Source of the DNA: CAZGGW01 sp964525365
GTDB lineage: Bacteria; Bacillota_I; Bacilli_A; RF39; UBA660
Direction of reading: 5' to 3'
Length of the DNA stretch: 8,466 bases
NCBI GenBank assembly: GCA_964525365.1
Contig: CAZGGW010000037.1
Location: 1 to 8,466 of the forward strand
The position numbers and the translations under genes are program-made. The first letter of the stretch is position 1. Every line of letters begins with the position of its first letter. The notes beneath the pieces are model-generated. The model searched no databases. It saw only the letters and a program-made list of their open reading frames with translations, and was not told the DNA's origin. Shown piece after piece: positions 1 to 6,963 of the stretch.

Positions 1-106
1 TATCAGTTCATTATAAAAATCTTAGATTTTTGTCTTGACAACTGAGCCACTATAGATCCAGATGTCTGCACGAGGAATGTATCTGCTGTTCGAATCGGCG
101 GCAAGG

Positions 107-128
107 CCCTATCGGGAGACCGCTAGGG
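107..128 (+). other. GC-rich hairpin with GAGA tetraloop in the operon leader
   Basis: CCCTA and CGG (107-111, 113-115) pair with CCG and TAGGG (119-122 region, 124-128). The single interruption is a T/C mismatch at 112/123, and a GAGA loop (116-119) closes the stem. GAGA belongs to the GNRA class of stable RNA tetraloops. The hairpin lies about 90 nt upstream of the first gene of the operon and has no T-tract after it, so it is not an intrinsic terminator. It could be a structured 5' leader element, for example a site for a processive antiterminator of the NusG/LoaP kind known from polysaccharide operons, but nothing in the sequence proves that. The pairing is seen; the function is inference. 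Confidence 0.45.
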
Positions 129-206
129 TTGTAAATGATCAGGTGTTTGTGGTAAGATAAAAAAGCGTGATTAGTGCCAATAGAGAAATTGGAGAAAATT
201 GCTGTT

Positions 207-212
207 GGAGAG
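207..212 (+). promoter_or_regulatory. Ribosome binding site of the GT2 gene
   Basis: GGAGAG lies 5 nt before the ATG at 218. It decides the start: a longer frame opens at a GTG at 167, but that codon has no Shine-Dalgarno sequence and the extra 17 residues do not resemble a glycosyltransferase N-terminus. Confidence 0.7.
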
Positions 213-217
213 AAGCA

Positions 218-1165
218 ATGAATAAAGAACGAGCTAAAGTCATATGTATGACGCCAACCAAAAATGAAGAATGGATTATTGAACGATTTGTATATGCCGC
301 AGCATTATGGGCAGATGCTATTATTATTGCTGATCAGATGTCAACTGATCAAACAGTGGCTCTTGCGAGTAAGTGCTCAAAAGTGCATATTATTGAAAAC
401 TGTTCGGAAGTGTTTAATGAAAATGAAAGACAGAAATTATTAATTGAGGAAGCACGTAAAATACAGGGAAAGAAACTGCTGATTGCTTTAGATGCAGATG
501 AATTTTTGACAGCGAATTTCTTAGAAAGCTCTGAATGGAGCAATATGCTTTATGCTGATGAAGGCACAGTGTTTAATATGGAATGGCCTTTTATTATGGA
601 TGATTTTAAGCACTATTGGGAAGCAGATGAACCATTTAATAAGTTTGCGGTTATGGATGATGGAAGTCCTCATATCGGAACACCGATGCATAGCATAAGA
701 ATTCCAATGATGCCAAATGCTTCAGAGGTATATCTCAAGGAAATTAAAGTCATGCATTTTCAGTTTACTGATTGGAAACGTATGGAAAGCAAGCATTTAT
801 GGTATCAATGTTATGAAAGAGTGACTTATCCGAAAAAAAGTATCTTTGAGATTTATCGTCTTTATCATCATATGTACACACCAAAGAAGTATCATTTAAT
901 TCCTGAGGTGTGGCTGGCAAATTATAGAAGGAGAGAAATCCGACTTGACATAGCTAGTGAAATGACACGATATTGGTGGGATACGGAGATTGAAAAATTC
1001 CTTCGTGATTATGGCATTGAATATTTCAAATACATTGATATGCAGTGTAATCAGAATATTCCACTGCTTTATTTACGTCATACGCAGAGATATTATAGAA
1101 ATCGTATTGGGAAAGCTGTTTTAAGGCGGATGGATAATTTAGTGTGGCGATTAATGAATCATTAA
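218..1165 (+). CDS. Family 2 glycosyltransferase (GT-A fold)
   Basis: Predicted cytoplasmic, nucleotide-sugar-dependent glycosyltransferase of 315 aa that would add one sugar to a lipid-linked glycan. The GT-A core is clear. The opening strand and nucleotide-binding segment TPTKNEEW are at residues 12-19, a DQMSTDQT loop is at 39-46 (the family's D-x-S-x-D-x-T element), and the metal-binding DADEF is at 92-96. The second half is rich in Trp, Tyr and basic residues, including a HFQFTDWKRMESKH segment, and the C-terminus is basic, as in GT2 enzymes that sit against the membrane. There are no transmembrane segments or signal peptide. It is the first gene of the plus-strand operon, 17 nt ahead of the GT6 gene. 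Donor and acceptor cannot be deduced. Family assignment is firm; the role in this glycan is inferred from context. Confidence 0.87.
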   Translation: MNKERAKVICMTPTKNEEWIIERFVYAAALWADAIIIADQMSTDQTVALASKCSKVHIIENCSEVFNENERQKLLIEEARKIQGKKLLIALDADEFLTANFLESSEWSNMLYADEGTVFNMEWPFIMDDFKHYWEADEPFNKFAVMDDGSPHIGTPMHSIRIPMMPNASEVYLKEIKVMHFQFTDWKRMESKHLWYQCYERVTYPKKSIFEIYRLYHHMYTPKKYHLIPEVWLANYRRREIRLDIASEMTRYWWDTEIEKFLRDYGIEYFKYIDMQCNQNIPLLYLRHTQRYYRNRIGKAVLRRMDNLVWRLMNH

Positions 1166-1182
1166 TTGAGGAGGAACGTTGA

Positions 1183-1983
1183 ATGAGTAATTGTGCCATT
1201 ATTTATATTTGTACGGGCAAATATGAAGTCTTCTGGAAGGATTTCTATGAGACCGCAGAGAATTTTTTCTTACAGGATAGTAAAAAAGAGTATTTTCTAT
1301 TTACAGATAGTAAGACATTGATAGAGACAAGTTTGCATAATGTTACACCTGTTTTTTGGAAAAGAAGCGGTTGGCCTTATGATACCATGATGAGATGGGA
1401 GTGTATTGCGTGTGTTCAGGATAAGATCAAGGAATACGATTATGCAATATACTGCAATGCGAACACATTGTTTTTAAGACCGTTAAATAGTTGGATTTTT
1501 GAAGAAAAAACCTTAACTTTGTTATCATATAGTGGTCAGGATATGGATTGTGATGAGATGCCATTTGAAAGAAATCAGTTATCGGCGGCATATATACCTT
1601 ATGGGAGTAAGCCACGAGGGTATATGCAGGGTGGACTGATTGGAGGATCAGTCAATGAATTTATTTATATGGCATTAGACTTGCGTGATTTGACAATGAA
1701 AGATTTGTCTAAAGGAATTATTCCCAGAATGCATGATGAGTCACTGATTAATGCATATATTTTTAATCATAATAATATGAAAATTAAAATTTTAGATAAT
1801 AGAGCAGTCATTCCGGAGGAATACCAATGTGGTGTGAATAGTGCTGCAATATTTCGGAATAAAGATCAGTATGGGGGAAATTTTGGATTGCGAAACAATA
1901 GTGAAATTGGTAAAATTGTTGCATCGATAAAGAAGTTTCTTTTTACAGGGAAAAAGGCCCTTAAAAAAATATTACATCGATAA
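1183..1983 (+). CDS. Family 6 glycosyltransferase (ABO / alpha-1,3-Gal/GalNAc transferase type)
   Basis: Retaining GT-A enzyme of 266 aa; characterised GT6 enzymes move Gal or GalNAc from UDP-sugar to the 3-OH of a galactoside. The GT6 landmarks occur in order: IYICTGKYEVFWKDFY (7-22), FLFTD (38-42), WPYDTMMRWE (64-73), FERNQLSAAYIP (128-139), GYMQGGLIGGS (146-156), HDESLINAYI (184-193) and PEEYQ (211-215). Glu186 in HDES aligns with the proposed catalytic Glu (Glu317 in bovine alpha3GT). The metal-binding DXD of the animal enzymes is replaced by Asn-Ala-Asn (92-94), as in known bacterial GT6 proteins that work without metal. There is no stem or membrane anchor, which is usual for bacterial members; the C-terminus is Lys-rich. 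The ribosome site GAGGAGGA (1168-1175) is very strong. Donor and acceptor are inferred only. Confidence 0.86.
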   Translation: MSNCAIIYICTGKYEVFWKDFYETAENFFLQDSKKEYFLFTDSKTLIETSLHNVTPVFWKRSGWPYDTMMRWECIACVQDKIKEYDYAIYCNANTLFLRPLNSWIFEEKTLTLLSYSGQDMDCDEMPFERNQLSAAYIPYGSKPRGYMQGGLIGGSVNEFIYMALDLRDLTMKDLSKGIIPRMHDESLINAYIFNHNNMKIKILDNRAVIPEEYQCGVNSAAIFRNKDQYGGNFGLRNNSEIGKIVASIKKFLFTGKKALKKILHR

Positions 1984-1993
1984 ATTAAGTTAT

Positions 1994-1997
1994 GGAG
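1994..1997 (+). promoter_or_regulatory. Ribosome binding site deciding the start of the divergent nucleotidyltransferase
   Basis: GGAG sits 9 nt before the ATG at 2007. An in-frame ATG at 1992 overlaps this site and would add only MEKWK. Starting at 2007 gives MKVVILAGG, the exact N-terminus of the RfbF family and of the neighbouring paralogue. Confidence 0.65.
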
Positions 1998-2006
1998 AAA
2001 TGGAAG

Positions 2007-2777
2007 ATGAAAGTGGTGATTTTGGCAGGCGGTGCGAAGAGCACAGTCGCAGATGATGTTGAGGGAGTTCCAAAGCCAATGGCAGAAATCGGTGAAAAAC
2101 CGATTTTGTGGCATATAATGAAATCTTTCTCTGGTTATGGTTATCGTGATTTTATTATATGCGGAGGCTATAAGGTAAATCAGATTAAAGAGTATTTTAT
2201 GGATTATTACATTTACCAATCTGATATTACGGTGGATTTGCGTCAAAATACTGTGGAAATACACAAGAAGAAAACAGAGGACTGGATTGTGACTGTGGTG
2301 GATACGGGAATTGATTCAACTACGGAACAGAGAATTGAGAAGATTAAGGACTATATTGAGGATGAAAACTTTATTGTAGCATATGGTGACTGTTTGTCAG
2401 ATATAGATATTCATCAATTTCTTCAGACTCATTTAAAAAGTGGTTTGGCTGCAACTGTTGCAGTAGCAAGACCGACTGGGAGAAATAAAATCCTTCCGAT
2501 AAGTTCCAATGGCAATTTGGAAGTCAATGGCTCAAAGAATGCACTGGTTGACGCATGGGTAAATGCTTGTCTTATGGTATTTAATAAAGTGGTATTTCAA
2601 TATGGGTTAAGCGAAAGACGAGAGTTAGAAGAGAACTTGCTCATGAAGCTTGCAAGGGAGCATCAGGTGGCAACTTATTGCCATGAAGGATTTTGGTTGC
2701 CGATGGAAACAAATAGAGATCGTACTATGTTAGAAATCATGTGGAGAGAGGCCAGAGCTCCATGGAAAAATTGGTGA
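2007..2777 (+). CDS. Divergent RfbF-like sugar-phosphate nucleotidyltransferase, altered catalytic loop
   Basis: A 256-aa paralogue of glucose-1-phosphate cytidylyltransferase, colinear with the canonical copy immediately downstream. It keeps the frame of the fold: MKVVILAGG (1-9), PKPM with Lys23 (22-25), WHIMK (35-39), KEYF (61-64), Asp128 in AYGDC, Arg109, HEGFW (226-230), PMET (232-235) and the APWK terminus. The nucleotide-binding signature GGxGTR is lost: residues 9-14 read GAKSTV, so Gly11, Thr12 and Arg13 are replaced. GRFGA is also altered to GRNKI, and the FxEK lysine region reads NGSKNALVD. It may be a catalytically dead partner of RfbF, or an enzyme with different nucleotide use. 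The reading frame is intact and the gene lies inside the operon, 9 nt before rfbF, so it is probably retained for a function. Family is certain, activity unknown. Confidence 0.77.
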   Translation: MKVVILAGGAKSTVADDVEGVPKPMAEIGEKPILWHIMKSFSGYGYRDFIICGGYKVNQIKEYFMDYYIYQSDITVDLRQNTVEIHKKKTEDWIVTVVDTGIDSTTEQRIEKIKDYIEDENFIVAYGDCLSDIDIHQFLQTHLKSGLAATVAVARPTGRNKILPISSNGNLEVNGSKNALVDAWVNACLMVFNKVVFQYGLSERRELEENLLMKLAREHQVATYCHEGFWLPMETNRDRTMLEIMWREARAPWKNW

Positions 2778-2786
2778 GGATGTTTT

Positions 2787-3560
2787 ATGAAAGTGGTATT
2801 ATTAGCCGGTGGTATGGGAACTAGATTGAGTGAAGAGACATCCTTACGCCCAAAGCCGATGATTGAAGTTGGAAACAAACCAATCATATGGCATATTATG
2901 AAAGGATATGCTTCTTTTGGATATCAGGATTTTATTGTGTGCTGCGGGTATAAGGGCCCAATTATTAAGGAGTATTTTATTAATTATCATATGTATCAAT
3001 CTAACAGTATGTTTAAGCTGGCAGAAGGACGACTTCAAGATGGAATGGAGTTCATTGAGCCTTGGAGGGTGACATTGGCGAATACCGGCTTGAAGACACT
3101 GACAGCGGGGCGCATACTACAGGTAAGAGATTATATAGGAAATGAGCCGTTTATGCTGACTTATGGTGATGGGGTGTCTGATGTGGATATTAATGCATTG
3201 CTTAGTTATCATCAATCCCATGGTCGCTTGATTACAGTATCAACAATCAGACCGGAAGGCCGATTTGGTGCTGTGAAATTGGATGAGACCAGTGGACGAA
3301 TAGAACGGTTTCGTGAGAAGGCCAGAAAGGATCAGGGTTGGGTCAATATTGGATTTATGGTATGCAATCCGGGCATTTTTGATTATCTGGGTGATGGCAG
3401 TGAAATGCTTGAGAGAGGTCCATTTGAAAAGTTGGCCTCAGACGGAGAAATGATGGGGTACTGCCATGAAGGCTTTTGGTCACCTATGGACACAATACAT
3501 GATAAGATATATCTTGAAGAATTGTGGGCAAGCGGGCAGGCACCGTGGAAGGTATGGTGA
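2787..3560 (+). CDS. rfbF: Glucose-1-phosphate cytidylyltransferase RfbF
   Basis: Makes CDP-glucose and pyrophosphate from CTP and alpha-D-glucose-1-phosphate, the first committed step of CDP-3,6-dideoxyhexose synthesis; cytosolic. At 257 aa it has the usual length of the family. The signature LAGGMGTRLSEET (6-18) with Arg13, PKPM with Lys23, WHIMK (35-39), CGYKG (53-57), TYGDGVSD with Asp128, GRFGA (158-162), FREK (175-178), HEGFW (227-231), SPMDT (232-236) and the APWK terminus are all present. One small departure is TAGR (106-109) where most members have TGGR. GAGGA at 2776-2780 overlaps the stop codon of the upstream paralogue, so the two are probably translationally coupled. rfbG follows after 6 nt. 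Confidence 0.92.
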   Translation: MKVVLLAGGMGTRLSEETSLRPKPMIEVGNKPIIWHIMKGYASFGYQDFIVCCGYKGPIIKEYFINYHMYQSNSMFKLAEGRLQDGMEFIEPWRVTLANTGLKTLTAGRILQVRDYIGNEPFMLTYGDGVSDVDINALLSYHQSHGRLITVSTIRPEGRFGAVKLDETSGRIERFREKARKDQGWVNIGFMVCNPGIFDYLGDGSEMLERGPFEKLASDGEMMGYCHEGFWSPMDTIHDKIYLEELWASGQAPWKVW

Positions 3561-3566
3561 TAAAAC

Positions 3567-4670
3567 ATGGGATATGGTCAATTGAAGACATTTTATCATA
3601 ATAGAAGAGTTTTTGTTACCGGACATACAGGCTTTAAGGGGACTTGGCTATGTGCAGTATTGCTGGAATTGGGTGCGGAAGTGACAGGTTATTCATTGGA
3701 ACCGCCGACAACGCCAAGTTTATTCGAATTGACAAATATGCAGCATAGAGTATGCTCATTCCAGGGGGATATCAGAAATTTACAAACACTTGAAGCGTCA
3801 CTTACAGAGAGCTGCCCTGATATTGTAATTCATATGGCGGCACAACCACTCGTACGGGAATCTTATAAAAATCCTGTTGGTACATATGAGACGAATGTTA
3901 TGGGAACAGTTAATCTATTGGAAGGGGTCAGGAGAACATCATCGGTCAAATCAGTCGTAAATGTAACGACTGATAAAGTGTATAGAAATAATGAATGGGA
4001 CAGAGGCTATATTGAGACAGACGTTTTAGATGGTTATGATCCATATTCAAACAGTAAGTCTTGTTCTGAACTGATAACACACTGTTATATTCAATCCTTT
4101 TTGGACAGTCAAGGAATAGCCACATCTACATGCCGGGCGGGAAATGTGATTGGCGGTGGGGATTTTTCTGCTGATCGAATCATACCGGATTGTGTTCGGG
4201 CAGTCTTGCTAAACAGAGATATCGTTGTTAGAAATGCGAATTCCACAAGGCCATACCAGCATGTATTGGAACCATTGCTGGCATATTTGCTGATAGCAAA
4301 GGAACAGTATGAGAATCAGGAATTTGCAGGATGTTATAATGTGGGACCGGAGGATGTCGGTTGTTTAGCAACTGGCGAATTGGTAGAGTTATTTTGTGAT
4401 ACATGGAAACGACAGGTGCCGGGCAGTTATGTGAAGTGGGTGAATCGGTCAGATGGGGGACCACATGAAGCTAATTTTTTGAAGCTTGACTGTACAAGAT
4501 TGAAGGAGAAAATCGCATGGAGTCCAAAGTGGCTGATTTCTGAGGCTGTTGAAAAAGTGGTCGAGTTTGAAAAAATCAGAGTGTTAAGCTCATCAGGCAC
4601 AAAACATGATTTGATGTCGGAAAGACTATATAGTTGTATGCAGAAGCAGATTAAAGAGTATATCAATTAA
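3567..4670 (+). CDS. rfbG: CDP-glucose 4,6-dehydratase RfbG
   Basis: Converts CDP-D-glucose to CDP-4-keto-6-deoxy-D-glucose with tightly bound NAD(H); cytosolic, 367 aa, extended short-chain dehydrogenase fold. The dinucleotide-binding motif TGHTGFKG is at 18-25, HMAAQPLV at 89-96, and TTDKVY, carrying the catalytic Thr/Asp/Lys triplet of dehydratases, at 134-139. The YxxxK pair is Tyr160/Lys164 in YDPYSNSK. NVIGGGDF (193-200) and RPYQHVLEP (228-236) are typical of the CDP-glucose branch rather than dTDP-glucose dehydratases. The gene lies 6 nt after rfbF. Its ribosome site is weak (GGTGA at 3556-3560, or GGAAGG set farther back), which suggests coupling to rfbF translation. The next in-frame Met lies far into the protein, so 3567 is the only sensible start. 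Confidence 0.93.
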   Translation: MGYGQLKTFYHNRRVFVTGHTGFKGTWLCAVLLELGAEVTGYSLEPPTTPSLFELTNMQHRVCSFQGDIRNLQTLEASLTESCPDIVIHMAAQPLVRESYKNPVGTYETNVMGTVNLLEGVRRTSSVKSVVNVTTDKVYRNNEWDRGYIETDVLDGYDPYSNSKSCSELITHCYIQSFLDSQGIATSTCRAGNVIGGGDFSADRIIPDCVRAVLLNRDIVVRNANSTRPYQHVLEPLLAYLLIAKEQYENQEFAGCYNVGPEDVGCLATGELVELFCDTWKRQVPGSYVKWVNRSDGGPHEANFLKLDCTRLKEKIAWSPKWLISEAVEKVVEFEKIRVLSSSGTKHDLMSERLYSCMQKQIKEYIN

Positions 4671-4674
4671 ATGC

Positions 4675-4679
4675 AAGGA
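4675..4679 (+). promoter_or_regulatory. Ribosome binding site deciding the start of rfbH
   Basis: AAGGA ends 11 nt before the ATG at 4691. The ATG at 4679 overlaps this site and has no site of its own, so the shorter start MFDNLSES is preferred over MWIIMFDN. Confidence 0.6.
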
Positions 4680-4690
4680 TGTGGATAATA

Positions 4691-6028
4691 ATGTTTGATA
4701 ATTTATCAGAAAGTCAGGCAAGACGGCAAATATTAGAGGCAGTGGGACAATATTGTGATAAGTATCACAATCATCATAAGCCATTTGAAGCAGGAGAGAG
4801 AATTCCTTATGCTTCTAGAGTTTATGATCAACATGAGATGAAAAATCTGGTTGACAGTGCATTGGATTTTTGGCTGACGTCAGGAAGATATACAGAAGAA
4901 TTTGAACAGAAATTGAGTGATTATTTAGGAGTAAGATTTTGTTCACTTGTAAATTCCGGTTCATCAGCAAATTTGAATGCTTTTATGGCTTTAACAAGTC
5001 CGTTGCTTGGAGAAAGGGCTATAAAACGTGGAGATGAAGTGATTACAGTCGCAGCAGCCTTTCCGACAACTGTGTCACCAATCATTCAATATGGTGCTGT
5101 TCCGGTTTTTGTTGATGTGACAATAGGCCAATATAATATTGATGTATCAAAGTTGGAACAGGCTTATTCCGAGAGAACTAAGGCCGTTATGCTGGCACAT
5201 ACACTTGGCAATCCTTTTGATGTGAAGGCAGTGAAAGAATTTTGTGACAAGCATGACCTATGGTTAGTTGAGGACAATTGTGATGCACTGGGATCACGCT
5301 ATACTTTGGATGAAAAGACATATTTCACGGGAACTATTGGAGATATTGGAACTTCAAGCTTCTATCCCCCACATCATATGACAATGGGAGAGGGGGGAGC
5401 GGTGTATACGAATCATCCATTGTTACATAAGTGTATTCGCTCTTTTCGGGACTGGGGGCGAGACTGTGTCTGTCCATCAGGTCATGACAATCTGTGCGGT
5501 CATCGGTTTGAACAGCAATATGGGGAATTGCCTCTTGGATATGATCATAAATATGTATATTCACATTTTGGGTATAATCTGAAAGCGACCGATCTTCAAG
5601 CTGCGATCGGGTGTGCTCAAATTGAGAAGTTTCCGTTATTTGTTGAGAAGAGAAAACATAATTTTGAAAGAATAAAAGTCGGTCTAAGCGGCGTGTCTGA
5701 TTGGCTGATTTTGCCGGAAGCGTGTGCTCATTCTGACCCGAGTTGGTTTGGGTTTTTGATTACATGTCAGAATGGTATCAATCGAAATGAACTGGTGAAG
5801 CAGTTGGAGCAGGATGGAATACAGACGCGTATGCTTTTTTCTGGCAATCTGATCAAGCATCCCTGCTTTGATATCATGAGAACAACTGGAGAAGGTTATC
5901 GGGTAGTTGGGGAACTGACCAATACAGATAGAATCATGAATGATTCATTTTGGATAGGGGTATATCCGGGGATGACGGATGAGATGGTGGATTATATGCT
6001 TTGCAAGATTATAGATGCGGTTCAATAG
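4691..6028 (+). CDS. rfbH: CDP-4-keto-6-deoxyglucose 3-dehydrase RfbH (E1)
   Basis: PMP/PLP- and [2Fe-2S]-dependent enzyme of 445 aa (family about 437). It removes the C-3 hydroxyl of CDP-4-keto-6-deoxyglucose together with an E3 flavin/iron-sulfur reductase, giving CDP-4-keto-3,6-dideoxyglucose. It has the aspartate-aminotransferase (DegT/DnrJ/EryC1) fold: SGSSANL (89-95), AAAFPTTVSP (121-130), AHTLGNPFD (169-177), VEDNCDALG (193-201). The Schiff-base lysine of aminotransferases is replaced by His228 in FYPPHHMTMGEGG, the hallmark of E1. The cluster cysteines Cys197, Cys259, Cys261 and Cys269 are all present; the first spacing is 61 residues rather than the 57 of the enteric enzymes. GYDHKYVYSHFGYN and the RVVGELTNTDRIMN segment are near-invariant in RfbH. 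It ends the operon, 11 nt from the convergent GT4 remnant. No E3 gene is in the window. Confidence 0.94.
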   Translation: MFDNLSESQARRQILEAVGQYCDKYHNHHKPFEAGERIPYASRVYDQHEMKNLVDSALDFWLTSGRYTEEFEQKLSDYLGVRFCSLVNSGSSANLNAFMALTSPLLGERAIKRGDEVITVAAAFPTTVSPIIQYGAVPVFVDVTIGQYNIDVSKLEQAYSERTKAVMLAHTLGNPFDVKAVKEFCDKHDLWLVEDNCDALGSRYTLDEKTYFTGTIGDIGTSSFYPPHHMTMGEGGAVYTNHPLLHKCIRSFRDWGRDCVCPSGHDNLCGHRFEQQYGELPLGYDHKYVYSHFGYNLKATDLQAAIGCAQIEKFPLFVEKRKHNFERIKVGLSGVSDWLILPEACAHSDPSWFGFLITCQNGINRNELVKQLEQDGIQTRMLFSGNLIKHPCFDIMRTTGEGYRVVGELTNTDRIMNDSFWIGVYPGMTDEMVDYMLCKIIDAVQ

Positions 6029-6039
6029 CAATAAGTAGT

Positions 6040-6963
6040 TTAAAGTGTTGCATATAGCTTGAGCAGAGAATCCACCATTGTTATGATACTGAATTTCTGA
6101 CTGATGTATACTGAAATTCTAGACTGGTCAAATGTATCATAGTGCGTAATGGCATAGTCTATTTGATTTGCGAGATCCCTGGAATCTCCAGCCTCAAATA
6201 GAAGTCCTAAATTAGAATTCAATATGATTTCAGCGGGACCGTCTATATTACTGGCAATACAGGGAAGACCAGTAGACATGGCCTCTACAAGTGATATTCC
6301 GAAGCCCTCGTATAGAGATGGAAGAACAAATAAATCGATGGATTGCAGAAATGTGGGAATATCACTGACATTTCCACATAAGGTAACATGATCCTCCAAA
6401 TTGTTTGTATGAATAAAATCAAGAAATTGCTGATATTCGTTCACGTGTTTTGGAGAGGATTCTCCTGCAAAACTGCAATGAAGATTAGGGTACTTTTCCA
6501 GTAATAAAAGCATAGCCTGCAACAAACAAATTTGTCCTTTTTTTGAGGGAAGAATGCGGGCGACATTGCCTAGATGTATATGCTCCTTGTCAGGCTTTTT
6601 TCTGACGACAGGTGCGAATTTGGATATATCAATGGCATTATAGATTACCGCTACCTTGGAGGAGGAGATATGCCGGCTTAGAATATCGTTTTTGACGGCA
6701 TTGGAAATTGCAATAATCTTACGACATAGCAGATTCTCTCCTAAAATCTTGATAGAGTTGTGCTCGGTAAACATACGTGTATCATGTACCGTATCCAAAA
6801 TATGCAGAGACGGATGCAGAAGCTTGGCAATTAGGGAGAAAATGACGCAGTTAATATCTTGACAATGGAGGATCTGTACTTTTTCTGAACCTACAATATG
6901 TGCGAATTGCAGCATATATCGAAAGAAATTTCTAGAACCAACGGGCTTGTTGAGTTTAATATT
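6040..6963 (-). pseudogene. 5'-truncated family 4 glycosyltransferase (GT-B)
   Basis: The frame carries the C-terminal half of a GT4 enzyme. From the first Met (6913-6915) it encodes 291 aa, whereas full members have roughly 360-380. The nucleotide-sugar domain is complete: NVARILPSKKG (117-127), the FAGE turn (149-152), LCGNVSDIP (179-187), and the EX7E motif EGFGISLVE with Glu203 and Glu211. Only the last part of the N-terminal acceptor domain remains (ILHCQDINC, 15-23). The frame runs on past the Met without a start codon as NIKLNKPVGSRNFFRY up to a stop at 6964-6966, and that segment still resembles GT4 sequence, so the true N-terminus (about 80 residues) is gone. No Shine-Dalgarno sequence precedes the Met. 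The gene is convergent with the operon and broken on the side facing the IS remnant. Confidence 0.83.

Noticed and set aside
15..31. AAAAATC-TTA-GATTTTT hairpin as a terminator of an upstream gene
   Set aside because: The stem is almost pure A/T with a 3-nt loop, and no GC-rich core is present. It could end an upstream gene (frames stop at 38 and 45), but the signal is too weak to call.
35..56. Promoter with TTGACA at 35-40 and TATAGA at 51-56
   Set aside because: The two hexamers are only 10 nt apart, too close for a sigma-A promoter, and nothing resembling a -10 box sits 16-18 nt after TTGACA.
62..160. 32-codon frame starting MSARGMYLLF
   Set aside because: No ribosome site, no recognisable product, and it overlaps the predicted hairpin; more likely chance in a leader.
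1866..2264. 132-aa minus-strand frame
   Set aside because: It lies opposite the GT6 gene and the nucleotidyltransferase, both clearly recognised, and has no family features of its own.
6656..6862. Plus-strand 68-aa frame inside the GT4 remnant
   Set aside because: Antisense shadow of the GT4 coding frame.
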